Source of the DNA: Paenibacillus sp. 19GGS1-52
GTDB lineage: Bacteria; Bacillota; Bacilli; Paenibacillales; Paenibacillaceae
Length of the DNA stretch: 64,000 nt
Direction: 5' to 3'
NCBI RefSeq assembly: GCF_022369515.1
Contig: NZ_CP059724.1
Span: 2,666,001 to 2,730,000 of the forward strand
Shown here: positions 1-7,830 of the stretch, piece after piece
Layout: each line of letters starts with the position of its first letter
Position numbering within the stretch: the stretch's first letter is position 1
The notes under the pieces: generated by a model
The model's input: only the letters and a program-made list of their open reading frames with translations
What the model was told of the DNA's origin: nothing
Databases searched by the model: none
Translations under genes and position numbers: made by a program

Positions 1-387
1 AGGTTTAGAGGTAGGCTTTAGGCTACGCCCACGGTGATGCTGTTGCTGATACTTGTGCATGACCCGATAAAAGGTAGACTCGGAACCGAGATAGATCCCT
101 TGATCTGCGAGTCTAGGGACAATCTGACTGGGTGGTAAACTCTTAAATTCCACTTGATTGATTACGGAAACAATCTGCTGTACTTCGGGTTCGCTGAGTT
201 GATGAGAAGGCGCTCGCTTAATGGCATGGGGTCGTTGATCTTCGAGCGGCGTTCGCTCACTACGCCAGCGCTGTAACGTTCGTTGGGTCAAAGAGAGCTC
301 TAGACAAGCCTTTCTTTCTCTTGCTCCTGCCTGTACGGCTTCCCCGATAAGGGTGATGGCGATTTGACGATCTGAGGCAGGAATCAT
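1..387 (-). CDS. IS3-family transposase OrfB, N-terminal part
   Basis: Catalytic subunit of an IS3-type transposase, truncated by the window edge after 129 codons. The visible part starts MIPASDRQIAITLIGEA and contains the helical region ending GSESTFYRVMHKY, which in this family lies just before the DDE integrase domain; the DDE domain itself is outside. The ATG overlaps the orfA stop as ATGA, so it may be made by translational coupling or as a frameshifted OrfAB fusion. The family call is firm; the subgroup is not resolved. Confidence 0.75.
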   Translation of the reverse strand, partial: MIPASDRQIAITLIGEAVQAGARERKACLELSLTQRTLQRWRSERTPLEDQRPHAIKRAPSHQLSEPEVQQIVSVINQVEFKSLPPSQIVPRLADQGIYLGSESTFYRVMHKYQQQHHRGRSLKPTSKP

Positions 388-881
388 TCGTCCTCGGGGT
401 CCCCCCAAATCGCTCGGGCCTTTTTTCGAAGCACCAGTAAGGCAGCGGTTTCGGCTAAGGCGGCCTCTTTTCGTTTTAACTCGCGGGCAAGGTTCTTGTT
501 CTCTCGTTCTTTGTTACGTAGTTCTTTTTGCAGCCGGGTGGCTTGTTCAGCAACGCCTCCGTTGGCTTGCATACAGGCGTCACGCCAGGCTTCGATTTGT
601 TCAACAAACAGACCTTTTGCTCGACAGTACTCAGACAATTCGATCTCACTTAGTGTGGCTGTCTCGACAACAATGGCGAACTTGTCTCGGGTGCTCCACT
701 TCTCTGTTTCCTTTTCACCACCAGGGAAAACGCCACCGGTCGCCCGGGCTTCCTTCTGCCACTTATACAAGGTGCCTTCCCCGAGGCCGCTGTCCCTTGC
801 GATCTGACTCACCGATTCATTGTTTGGGGGCATCATCCGCTGCATAATCCTATGTTTGAGTTCGTCACTGTATCTAGCCAT
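384..881 (-). CDS. IS3-family transposase OrfA (helix-turn-helix)
   Basis: DNA-binding subunit of the IS3-type element, 165 aa. The N-terminus has a helix-turn-helix around VSQIARDSGLGEGTLYKW (residues about 24-41). The C-terminal third is a charged coiled coil (RLQKELRNKERENKNLAREL) of the leucine-zipper type used for multimerisation in IS3 OrfA proteins. It ends with a 4-nt ATGA overlap with orfB. The protein is longer than the usual ~100 aa because a second HTH-like segment (STRDKFAIVVETATLSEIE) is present in the middle. Confidence 0.75.
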   Translation of the reverse strand: MARYSDELKHRIMQRMMPPNNESVSQIARDSGLGEGTLYKWQKEARATGGVFPGGEKETEKWSTRDKFAIVVETATLSEIELSEYCRAKGLFVEQIEAWRDACMQANGGVAEQATRLQKELRNKERENKNLARELKRKEAALAETAALLVLRKKARAIWGDPEDE

Positions 882-1025
882 TGTCGCTCCACCTCAGTCT
901 CTCTTTTAATCTACTTTACATACTATTGAGAGGTACGACAACTAGCATGACACAGGGGGGACAGAGAATTTCAATACCGAATCAAAATCAATACGGGAGA
1001 ATACTTCATGCACATCTCCTAAAAG

Positions 1026-1373
1026 TTGGTCTTTGCCCCGAAAACTCGAAAGAACACGCTAAGAATTGAAGTCTTTCCGAAATCGCTTGTTTACTTCCGT
1101 AATTGGCTCGAACAAATCCGAGAATATTCCAATCAGGTGTTGTTCGTGCGGTGTGATGTTGCATTTGACATTCCCGTTCCATTGAAGGACTTGTTCACGA
1201 TGTCAACGAAGGGTCGTAAGCTACGGATGTTCAAAGGTACTCGTTATTACAACGCTAAACATCAACGTCAGGAGGATGGCTATTGTCGAGTGTATGACAA
1301 GAAGCGTCAGTTATCTGAGACATGGAGGCAGAATGGACTAACACAGAGATGGTCGGCAAACAATAAGGAATAA
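1026..1373 (+). pseudogene. Replication-initiator (Rep)-like protein remnant
   Basis: Open frame of 115 codons without its head. LRIEVFPKSLVYF, VRCDVAFDIP, FKGTRYYNAKHQ and GYCRVYDKKRQL resemble the order of motifs in plasmid/phage Rep proteins (Rep_trans-like: DVAID, then GT.Y.G, then YDK). In the same frame the sequence continues upstream to an ATG at 1008 but hits a TAA at codon 5, so the gene is broken, probably by arrival of the neighbouring IS3 element. The function is inferred from motifs only. It could mark an integrated plasmid or phage remnant. Confidence 0.4.
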
Positions 1374-1388
1374 GAAACGGAGGTAAAA

Positions 1389-1745
1389 ATGAATACAGAA
1401 ATGAATGCAAATTTCCTATATGCACAAGTCGATGAAGAAATTGATGTGCTAATGATTGGGTTTACTGATGATGAGTTTGATACAAAAGAGTATATTTTGT
1501 TGCAAAAAACTCTAAATTCTAGTGAAGAAGATTTTGAAGAAAGATTTGATAAGATTCATATTACTTATAATGATGAGTCGCAGTCGTTATACGGTGGTAT
1601 TTTGAAATTTTACTTTGCACTCAATCGTATAGAAATAACTCTGAATGTAGAGGCGACTGAGATATTGAATTGTACCTCTGTTATTGTTATTAACTCAACT
1701 TTCGCAGCTCAAATCTCTAAACAAACCCTTGATATAGCTGGGTAA
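1389..1745 (+). CDS. Imm10-family immunity protein, 3' end replaced by IS4
   Basis: Small acidic immunity protein that would neutralise a polymorphic toxin in the cytoplasm. It matches the remembered Imm10 pattern: IDVLMIGFTDDEFD, EYILLQKTL and SLYGGILKFYFALNRIEITL occur in the family's order. It has a clean ribosome site (GGAGG, 5 nt before the ATG). From position 1692 the reading frame runs into the IS4-family terminal repeat, so the last 18 codons are IS-derived and roughly 25 native residues are lost. Its partner toxin is not in the window upstream; a Rep remnant lies there instead. Confidence 0.7.
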   Translation: MNTEMNANFLYAQVDEEIDVLMIGFTDDEFDTKEYILLQKTLNSSEEDFEERFDKIHITYNDESQSLYGGILKFYFALNRIEITLNVEATEILNCTSVIVINSTFAAQISKQTLDIAG

Positions 1746-3199
1746 ACTAGAGATCCATTCCTCTAGTTGACAAAAAACGGACGTTTTGTTCTTCTTAGTA
1801 TTGGCTTGGGACATTTCAAGAAATAAATTCATGAGTTGCTGGAGGGCGGTCTGATAATCCAGATCGCGGACTTCATCCGCGAAGAGAAAAAAGAGACCTC
1901 CAAGTGTTCGGTCATCACTCGATTGACGCCGTTCGTACTCCATCGCTAAATAACGGCTGAATACAATCGTTGTATGGCTAATCAGTTGATCGAAGGAACG
2001 ACCTTGAAACTCGGTTCCCAGTTTCAAATAACTTTTGGTGACTTTGAAAAAGGTCTCTATACTCCAGCGCATGCCGTAGATTCGTACGATTTCAGCTGCA
2101 TCTAGCGTCACATCTGTACTTAAAATCGCGAGCCATTCTCGTTTTTTATTTCGGTTGCGCACAAAAACAAGTTTCACGGGTAGACCGCAGGTCGTCTGTA
2201 CGATGACAGAGCCTTTAATGTCTTTGGCATTCGATTTGGGAAGGCTTTGAAAGACTTCACGCAGCGTCATTCGTGTTCCTTGAACCAGATAGTGTTGTTT
2301 CATTTCCTTGACCATGCCAATCACACCAAGGCCTTTGCCGGTGAGCTGACGAAGGAGTGGAACTTGGGTAAACCAGCTATCCATAAGCACATAGTCGGCA
2401 GTGAATCCCGCTTTCAAAGCCCGTTCCAGCAAGGCGACAACGGCATCCGGCTTCCGAGAAAAAGCCTCCATTCGACGTTTGTACCCGGCGCTGCGTTTCG
2501 AGAGATTCGAAGCCATTTCGCAAATACGATTGGCCAGCTTGGCCGAAGAAAGCATGACAAAGTCAAGCGGAGCGAAGCTAAACCCGTCCGACCAGCCTAA
2601 CGTTAACAGGGTGTAGCCTTTAATGAATTTGCCCGTGGAATGGTCAAATACTCGTGCCAGTAACTCTGCTTTTTTACTACGGTTTCGGCTCAACACGGAA
2701 TCGTCAACGATGAATACTCGTACACGCGAAGATGAAATAAGCGATTCGAAATAGAGCACAATGCGAAGACTTAAGGTCTGCAAGAAGCGCCGCCAAGCAA
2801 AAGAAGCTTGATTTAAAAACCGATAGATAACATCTTTGCCTGGAAGATCTGCTCCACGGTCACTCTCTAGGAGTCGAAACCAGTTCTTACCTTCGAAGAC
2901 TAAAGAGAAAACGATTTGAAAAACCGCGAGACTCGAAAGACCAAAGGATTTGGAAATACCTGCGTGTCGTAAGGTTTTCCCGATATGGAGAGTGACAAAA
3001 AGTTTGGAAAAGCGAGACTGTTCAGACAGGGAATGTTGTTGTAACATAGGGTTACGCACCTTTCTTGTTGGCATGGTTGATTCGACACTTCCATGATACC
3101 AAACAAGTAAGGTGTTTTTTGTCAATAGCAACAAAAGTATTGAATTCTTCTTACGCCCTCAAGGGTTTAAGACAATATTCCAGGTGCGAAAGTTGAGTT
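1692..3199 (-). mobile_element. IS4-family insertion sequence, copy 1
   Basis: 1508-bp element bounded by 18-bp inverted repeats with one mismatch: AACTCAACTTTCGCAGCT at 1692 and the complement of AGGTGCGAAAGTTGAGTT ending at 3199. A practically identical copy of the same length sits at 42558-44065. It carries one transposase gene on the minus strand. Flanks were compared and no convincing target duplication was found, so the element or its surroundings may have been rearranged after insertion. Insertion truncated the Imm10 gene. Confidence 0.9.
1695..3074 (-). CDS. IS4-family DDE transposase
   Basis: Transposase of 459 aa if started at the ATG at 3074 (MPTRKVRNPM); an in-frame TTG at 3134 would add 20 residues. 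DDE residues are visible: the first Asp in FIVDDSVLS (about residue 124), the second in VLMDSWFTQ (about 232), and the Glu in YGMRWSIETFFKVTK (about 340). The last segment fits the IS4-family Y-2-R-3-E-6-K signature exactly. The stop codon lies inside the terminal inverted repeat. It looks intact and may be active, since the second copy at 42561 is nearly identical. Confidence 0.92.
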   Translation of the reverse strand: MPTRKVRNPMLQQHSLSEQSRFSKLFVTLHIGKTLRHAGISKSFGLSSLAVFQIVFSLVFEGKNWFRLLESDRGADLPGKDVIYRFLNQASFAWRRFLQTLSLRIVLYFESLISSSRVRVFIVDDSVLSRNRSKKAELLARVFDHSTGKFIKGYTLLTLGWSDGFSFAPLDFVMLSSAKLANRICEMASNLSKRSAGYKRRMEAFSRKPDAVVALLERALKAGFTADYVLMDSWFTQVPLLRQLTGKGLGVIGMVKEMKQHYLVQGTRMTLREVFQSLPKSNAKDIKGSVIVQTTCGLPVKLVFVRNRNKKREWLAILSTDVTLDAAEIVRIYGMRWSIETFFKVTKSYLKLGTEFQGRSFDQLISHTTIVFSRYLAMEYERRQSSDDRTLGGLFFLFADEVRDLDYQTALQQLMNLFLEMSQANTKKNKTSVFCQLEEWISSLPSYIKGLFRDLSCES

Positions 3200-3251
3200 A
3201 TTAATTATGACCATGAGAAAGTAGATATTAATGAGCTCCATAACTACCTTC

Positions 3252-3328
3252 TTCAGATGTTTTCTAATGAAAAGGACATATATAGTTACAATATTTAATT
3301 TTAGATACCTTGACTAGCTTCATGCCGG
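3252..3328 (+). repeat. Direct repeat shared with 11098-11173
   Basis: About 75 bp, starting near AGATGTTTTCTAATGAAAAG and ending in the cassette-spacer motif CTTGACTAGCTTCATGCC, recur almost unchanged at 11098-11173. At 11098 the copy forms the end of an Rhs module. Here it joins the IS4 flank to a nuclease-toxin remnant, so it marks a recombination join between cassettes. Confidence 0.75.
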
Positions 3329-3340
3329 TTAGCGCATCTA

Positions 3341-3537
3341 TGTCCTACATGTAATGCTGAAATGAAAGTGAAGTCATTTTCCGGGCAAAAAAGAGATTGG
3401 GATATTGATCATACTCCGGCATGGACAAATAGGAAATTCCCATCCAATATTACAAGAAAGAAGTTATAAATAATTACCAAAAAAGTAGTAGATTAAAATG
3501 TCTGGCTTGTAATCAAAAAGGAAATAGGAGGGATTGA
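3341..3537 (+). pseudogene. HNH-type nuclease toxin tip, remnant with frameshift
   Basis: The C-terminal end of a polymorphic toxin without its Rhs carrier. The frame from 3341 reads CPTCNAEMKV, then RDWDIDHTPAWTNR; after one frame shift near 3460 it continues as ITRKEVINNYQ and RLKCLACNQKGNRRD, stopping at 3537. Two CxxC pairs and a central DIDH are the layout of HNH/endonuclease VII (GH-E-like) toxin domains, where the pairs bind structural zinc and the His is catalytic. It ends 6 nt before the SUFU-type immunity gene, the normal toxin-immunity order. Confidence 0.6.
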
Positions 3538-3543
3538 GTTTTT

Positions 3544-4112
3544 GTGGAAAAATATACTGAATTCTTGGAAGATCATTTAGGCAAGATTGAATATGGTTGG
3601 AGTGAAGATAGCACAGGTAATGAAATGCCATTTCAAGTAGTAAAGTATAGTGATGGACCCTTTACTGGTTCTGTAACTTATTCAACCTTAGGATTGAGTA
3701 ACGAGAAGTTAGTATCTTCCGTTTCAAAAAAGCAGATTAGGCAAGAGTTAATATTTGTTTCATATTCAACTTTTGGGGATGAGAATATACCTGGCATTCT
3801 CCAACAAGTGGGGTTAGAGGCAATGAAAATAATAATGCCTATTTAAGAGGAGATGTTATAGGGCCATATGGGACATTATTTGAAGGCTCAGAATTAGAAG
3901 CATTATATGTTACAATGCCAGTTTATTTCCCAGATTCATTTCATACATTTGATGGTGTTGGTGATGTATCGATAATTCAAGCGTGGCTAATACCAATTAC
4001 ATTTAATGAAGCGAATTTTATAAAGCAAAATGGATGGGAAGAGTTCGAGGATATGCTAGTGAATGTAGATCCTGATTTAATTAATTTTAAACGTGCAAGT
4101 TTCATTACTTAA
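3544..4112 (+). pseudogene. SUFU-family immunity protein, frameshifted
   Basis: Suppressor-of-fused (SUFU) domain protein, a common antidote to nuclease toxins. It starts at a GTG behind AGGAGGG. The first frame (3544-3846) gives MEKYTEFLEDHLGKIEYG and ends early. The second frame (from about 3830 to 4112) gives RGDVIGPYGTLFEGSELEAL, VYFPDSFHTFDG and the family hallmark AWLIPITFNEANFIKQNGWE. The join is in an A-run near 3826, where one missing A explains the break. The pair HNH toxin plus SUFU occurs again at 35330-36196. Confidence 0.65.
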
Positions 4113-4126
4113 GAGAGCTAAAATTT

Positions 4127-4375
4127 CATTAACCTTGATTGGCTTTATGCTTTTCAAACTTACCCCATGTAATACCGCTACAAGAATTTTTTGATTTCCT
4201 TTGTACGTACGTAAATGCTTGATGAGTATAAACTAATTAACGCTAAAGCGTTACACGAAACAGGTAGATTATGGTCAGACAGCACCATGATTAACCTGTT
4301 TTTTGTTATCTTCGCTTTCTTGCGTTTTTTCAAATTCAAAGTACACGGAAACTCACACTCAACTACTAAACCTAC
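4127..4375 (+). repeat. Inter-cassette spacer repeat (copy A)
   Basis: A non-coding spacer that recurs after toxin-immunity cassettes. This copy begins AACCTTGATTGGC but has lost the closing TCAAGGTT arm. It keeps CCCATGTAATACCGCTACAA, an AACGC/GCGTT hairpin (4240-4253) and the second terminator-like hairpin at 4259-4304. It is most similar to the copy at 18624-18915. Confidence 0.75.
4259..4304 (+). terminator. Hairpin plus T-run in spacer copy A
   Basis: Arms AACAGGT and ACCTGTT, with an inner ATTATGGT/ACCATGAT stem, followed by a run of Ts. The same structure is conserved at 18824-18869, which supports a factor-independent terminator that isolates successive cassettes. Confidence 0.6.
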
Positions 4376-4526
4376 TGTAGGATATTCTATTAAAGACAAG
4401 AATAGCGGTGGGGGTGCTGAAGTATGGTGAAATCACAAGATGAGAAAAACGATATACACAGAAATGGTATAACTTAACAAAAGTGATTACTAAATACTGG
4501 GAGGTAGGGAAATGAAGTTTTTCATA

Positions 4527-4675
4527 TCAATATATTCAGGTAAGGCAACATTGTAAGGACAGCCACCTTGCCCTCTAATATAGTCCGGAATTCGTTAAAA
4601 AATTTCGATTGGGTACTGAACATGGAAGGAGTAGAAGTTTCGATTGACCGCATTGTAATGTAAGCTCAAATCGCC
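4527..4675 (+). repeat. 150-bp repeat placed directly before an Rhs module (copy 1)
   Basis: About 148 bp, from CAATATATTCAGGTAAGGCA to GTAATGTAAGCTCAAAT, are nearly identical at 19085-19233. In both places an Rhs-core module follows within a few bases, with different 3' tips. No protein is evident in it. It may be a relic of an older gene that was captured together with the module head. Confidence 0.8.
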
Positions 4676-4677
4676 GC

Positions 4678-6255
4678 ATGAAACTATGGCTGGGTTGCAT
4701 CGGCGTGACGGCGACCTTCACCTATTATAAGAATGGGTTGCGCAAGTCGATGACGGATGAGACCGGCACGACACAGTACCAGTGCAACCGGGATTCCACG
4801 CTGCGTAAAGTGACGTATCCGGACAGCAAGAAGGTACTCTACGAATATAACGAATCCGGCACACGTAAGAGCATGACCGACCCTTTTGGAGCGATCACGC
4901 TGTACCTGTATGACAATGATGACCGCATGACGAAGGTCTCTTTGAAAGAAAGCAGTACCGGCGCTGAAGCTACGCAAGCCCAATATACGTATACCGGCAG
5001 CGTGCTGGATACCATCACCTATGGCAATGGCCTAATTACCCAATATTTATATGAAGATGGGTTTGGTCGTCTGACAGGCATGAAACATCTGAAAGGCAGC
5101 ACGATCCTGAACCAGTACAGCTATACCTATGATAACAACGGGAATATTACAGAGCGGACCTCCAACGGCCAAACGGTAACTTTCGGCTATGATGAGTTGG
5201 ACCGGATCATCGCCAGCAGCGAAGCCAATGAACAGTATAGCTATGATGTCCAGGGTAACCGGACGGTGCAATTGTCGACGGCTTCGAGCCTGCACACCGA
5301 CACGATGGATTATACCTATGATCAGGCCAACCCGTTGAAATCGGGCACTCGCAACGGAGTCGTCACCACCTATAAATACGACGGCGATGGCTTGATGCGG
5401 GAGAAGAACAACGGTAGCACCACCCGCTTCTACTACGACGGGGAGAATATTATCGCCGAAGGCAGTATTTCTGGCAGTGCGGTTAGCTTCAAGGCCCGGT
5501 ATGTGCGGGGCTATCAGCTGATCAGCATGAAAAATCAATGGGGTACGGTAGGCTATTATCTGGAGAACGGTCACGGTGACGTCGTGAACCTGTACAAACA
5601 GGATCAGACGCTCTTGAACACCTACGACTATGACCTTTGGGGAAATCCTAAGGTCACCGAGGAGGCAGACCAGTACAGTAATCCTTTCCGCTACGCTGGT
5701 GAATATTGGGATACAAACACGGGCTTGCAGAACCTGCGAGCCAGATGGTACGATCCAAGCATTGGGCGCTTCATCACCGAAGATACATGGGAAGGACGAA
5801 TTAACCATCCGGACAGCCAGAATCCGTATGTTTATGTGGTGAATAATCCGCTTAGATATGTGGACCCGAGTGGATTGAAAGCACAAGCATTTTTTAGTAT
5901 AGAAGCTAGTGCTGATTTTTTTGCAGGTATTGGCGTAGAACTGAAAATTGATTCTGACGGAAAATTAACTTTCGGGGCAGAAGTAAGGCTTTCTGGAAAT
6001 ATAGGAGCAGAGGTCTCAGCTGGAATAGGGGGAACTTATAGTAAGGGGGATACTTCCAACAAATCGGGAAACTTTAATGGTGACACTGAAGTAGACGTAG
6101 GTGGTGGGAATTCTGCGGGATTGTCAGGGACTTTTAATGATTTTAATAATTATGAGATTTCAGGAGAGCTAAGAACAGGAATAGGTACACCTGGAACTAA
6201 AAACAGTTCATCTAACATGTCTAGGAATTATGAAAGTGTACTTTATGATTTTTGA
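4678..6255 (+). CDS. Rhs/WapA-like C-terminal module a (headless) with variable Gly-rich tip
   Basis: Headless end of a YD-repeat wall-associated/Rhs protein; the secretion signal and most of the shell are absent. Residues about 10-395 are YD repeats and the Rhs-associated core (RARWYDPSIGRFITEDTWEG) ending at DPSG (396-399). The last ~125 residues (FFAGIGVELKIDSDG, GAEVSAGIGGTYSKGD) are a variable tip rich in Gly and Ser with no catalytic motif that I recognise. No good ribosome site precedes the start, so it is probably silent but can donate its tip by recombination. The following frameshifted gene at 6289 is the candidate antidote. Confidence 0.8.
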   Translation: MKLWLGCIGVTATFTYYKNGLRKSMTDETGTTQYQCNRDSTLRKVTYPDSKKVLYEYNESGTRKSMTDPFGAITLYLYDNDDRMTKVSLKESSTGAEATQAQYTYTGSVLDTITYGNGLITQYLYEDGFGRLTGMKHLKGSTILNQYSYTYDNNGNITERTSNGQTVTFGYDELDRIIASSEANEQYSYDVQGNRTVQLSTASSLHTDTMDYTYDQANPLKSGTRNGVVTTYKYDGDGLMREKNNGSTTRFYYDGENIIAEGSISGSAVSFKARYVRGYQLISMKNQWGTVGYYLENGHGDVVNLYKQDQTLLNTYDYDLWGNPKVTEEADQYSNPFRYAGEYWDTNTGLQNLRARWYDPSIGRFITEDTWEGRINHPDSQNPYVYVVNNPLRYVDPSGLKAQAFFSIEASADFFAGIGVELKIDSDGKLTFGAEVRLSGNIGAEVSAGIGGTYSKGDTSNKSGNFNGDTEVDVGGGNSAGLSGTFNDFNNYEISGELRTGIGTPGTKNSSSNMSRNYESVLYDF

Positions 6256-6288
6256 TGAGTTTTCTTTTTTAGAAAGTAGGAGGCAAAT

Positions 6289-6614
6289 GTGAAGAATAAA
6301 AAAGTATATTTGATTGTGGGAATAGTGATTATTGGCATTATACTATTTATTTTTATCAGTCATAAATGGGACGGTATTGTGAACAAAGAGATTAACAATA
6401 AAATAGAATCTATTGGAGGGCAGGTTGAAAATATTGAGAAAATTGATGTGAGTAAAACGCCATTTAAGAAAGACAATGTGGGGGGATATATTTCGAAATC
6501 ACATACGAACATCAAGGGAAACATAAAATAGCATATTATCGTAGACATAACTCATTAAATATTGAAAGTATTCCTTCAAAAGGAGCGCCCGTAGAATGGA
6601 TTATTGAAGAATAG
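6289..6614 (+). pseudogene. Small membrane-anchored immunity-like protein, frameshifted in a G tract
   Basis: Starts MKNKKVYLIVGIVIIGIILF, a single N-terminal membrane segment, followed by a soluble domain. The first frame ends at 6531 but the next frame carries a sensible continuation, YFEITYEHQGKHKIAYYRRH, ending VEWIIEE at 6614. The two are joined at the G6 run at 6480-6485; one more G would restore a single protein of about 108 aa. It recalls the small DUF3139-like Firmicutes membrane proteins, but this is uncertain. Position right after Rhs module a suggests immunity. Confidence 0.5.
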
Positions 6615-6618
6615 TAGG

Positions 6619-6894
6619 GTCATTGTCAATCCGCATCATGTACACAAAAGCAAAGAACTGGAAGACAATTCACCGACGAAAAACGACTATAAGGATGCAA
6701 AAGTCATTGTCGATTTGGTGCGAAACGGGGAGTACAGCGAACCGTAATTGCCGACGAACATCTATGCGGATTTGCGGATTCTCATGAATCTTCGCGTGAA
6801 GATCATGGTGAACCTCGGGCAGGTGCAAAGACGGATGCAGAACTGGCAGGAAGACAAAGGAAGCACGAAGCAGCCGCAGGAAACTAATCTATAA
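6619..6894 (+). pseudogene. IS110-family transposase fragment
   Basis: A 92-codon piece of the DEDD transposase core: NPHHVHKSKELEDNSPTKND, then DAKVIVDLVRNGEYSEP, a TAA stop (6745-6747), then LPTNIYADLRILMNLRVKIM. This order is the third/fourth acidic-residue region of IS110 transposases. Both ends are missing, and it differs from the intact IS110 copy at 16555. The stretch 6895-7048 is degenerate remainder with no gene. Confidence 0.65.
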
Positions 6895-7048
6895 GGGCAA
6901 CAACTCTGTAAAGGAGCAAGAAACGGCATCCACCTCTTGAGAGGCCGAACGAAGGATTGTAAGGGCAAAGACCCCGCGTGACATGTAAGGGTAAGCCGTC
7001 AAGAGACAGGTGTGGATATCCAAGATGCGATCATAGAACGTATCCGTG

Positions 7049-7070
7049 GGTTGGGGATCAATCCCCAACC
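7049..7070. repeat. Perfect inverted repeat
   Basis: Arms GGTTGGGGAT and ATCCCCAACC separated by CA. There is no T-run, so it is not a typical terminator. It lies between the IS110 fragment and a small membrane gene and may be a relic of a mobile element end. Confidence 0.5.
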
Positions 7071-7219
7071 TCTATTCCCGCCATCAGCTCTGTCAGAAAA
7101 TAATGTCATCCTTACATGACTTCTCCAGCTCTCCAGCTCTCAATCTGTCAATGGATGAAAACTTGAGAACGAGTGAGCAAACAAGAGAAAATATTAATTT
7201 ATAGTGGGAGGTGATTATA

Positions 7220-7405
7220 TTGAAGACATTTGGAAGAGGAATGTTATATTCTATTATCCTGATAGTGATTTTACTTGTTATTTCTTTTCTTATAGGTGAT
7301 GTTATAACTTTGCCTTGGTATGTGTTTATACCTCTAGTTTTTTTAGTTTGGGGGCTAGCCTTTTATCAATCTAAAAAAGAGAAGGGGAACATGACTGATA
7401 AATAG
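7220..7405 (+). CDS. Small two-helix membrane protein, possible immunity protein
   Basis: 61 aa if started at the TTG at 7220, which has GGGAGG eight bases upstream. It consists of two hydrophobic helices (YSIILIVILLVISFLIG and WYVFIPLVFLVWGLAFY) and a short charged tail. No family was recognised. Small two-TM proteins are common as antidotes in such arrays, but no adjacent toxin remains, so the role is inferred from place only. A terminator follows at 7435. Confidence 0.5.
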   Translation: MKTFGRGMLYSIILIVILLVISFLIGDVITLPWYVFIPLVFLVWGLAFYQSKKEKGNMTDK

Positions 7406-7434
7406 TAACAATTCTTAGCAAAAAATACAGGAAT

Positions 7435-7468
7435 ATAGGACTCGTGATTATTCACAGTCCTATTTTTT
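7435..7468 (+). terminator. Factor-independent terminator
   Basis: ATAGGACT and AGTCCTAT arms, 13-nt loop, followed by a T-run, 30 bp after the small membrane gene. Confidence 0.75.
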
Positions 7469-7505
7469 ATATTTACACATCCAATTGACTAATATTAACT
7501 GCATG

Positions 7506-7750
7506 TTACCAAGAAAAGAAGATATGTGGAATTCCACTTCCATAAATCATCGTTAATGCTCCTAAAATAACTCCTGCGACTCTAGCAAAACGCTAGAAAT
7601 TCTTGAATTTGGAGTCGTATGATCTAATTTCGCTCTTCTTCCAGTATATCTCTCATAGAGTATGATCTTCTTGCCAAAAATAAAGAAAACAGACTGAATT
7701 GATATTCCAATAAATCTAACAGCCTAATCAAGCAGAGACCATTCACTCAT
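7506..7750 (-). pseudogene. Degenerate small membrane protein gene on the minus strand
   Basis: Reading from an ATG at 7750 with GGAG upstream: MSEWSLLD, a TAG, then AVRFIGISIQSVFFIFGKKI and YERYTGRRAK. After a frame shift near 7590 it continues VAGVILGALTMIYGSGIPHI and stops at 7506. Continuous hydrophobic, protein-like sequence across one stop and one shift indicates a decayed gene. Family unknown. It is the only non-transposon minus-strand gene remnant in the first 33 kb. Confidence 0.45.
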
Positions 7751-7830
7751 ATAAGCACGCTCCTCTATACAGTCGATATGTAATTGACTTAGAAACTTCG
7801 GGGGAAGAACGGAGTAGCAGCAAGAATGGG

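Larger units (their letters stand above)
1..963 (-). mobile_element. IS3-family insertion sequence, left part cut by window edge
   Basis: Two overlapping minus-strand genes (orfA 384-881, orfB from 387 down to the edge) have the IS3 layout. The upstream end is placed at about 963, where the minus strand reads TGTCCCCCCTGTGTCA, beginning with the TG typical of IS3 termini. The other end lies outside the window, so neither the partner repeat nor a target duplication could be checked. Confidence 0.7.

Noticed and set aside
881..1069. 62-codon frame across the IS3 end and the Rep remnant
   Set aside because: Spans a mobile-element border and lies out of frame with the Rep motifs.
2247..2600. Plus-strand frame opposite the IS4 transposase, repeated at 43113-43466
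   Set aside because: Antisense shadow of the transposase; it repeats only because the element does.
1680..3215. Target-site duplication for IS4 copy 1 (and copy 2 at 42558)
   Set aside because: AT-rich flanks give chance matches of 3-4 bases only; no 8-12 bp duplication.
5047..5886. Long antisense open frame (279 codons) inside Rhs module a, with similar ones at 13662-14315, 19605-20504 and 34054-34764
   Set aside because: They recur wherever the same Rhs core occurs and have no ribosome site or protein family features. They are shadows of the core's codon use.
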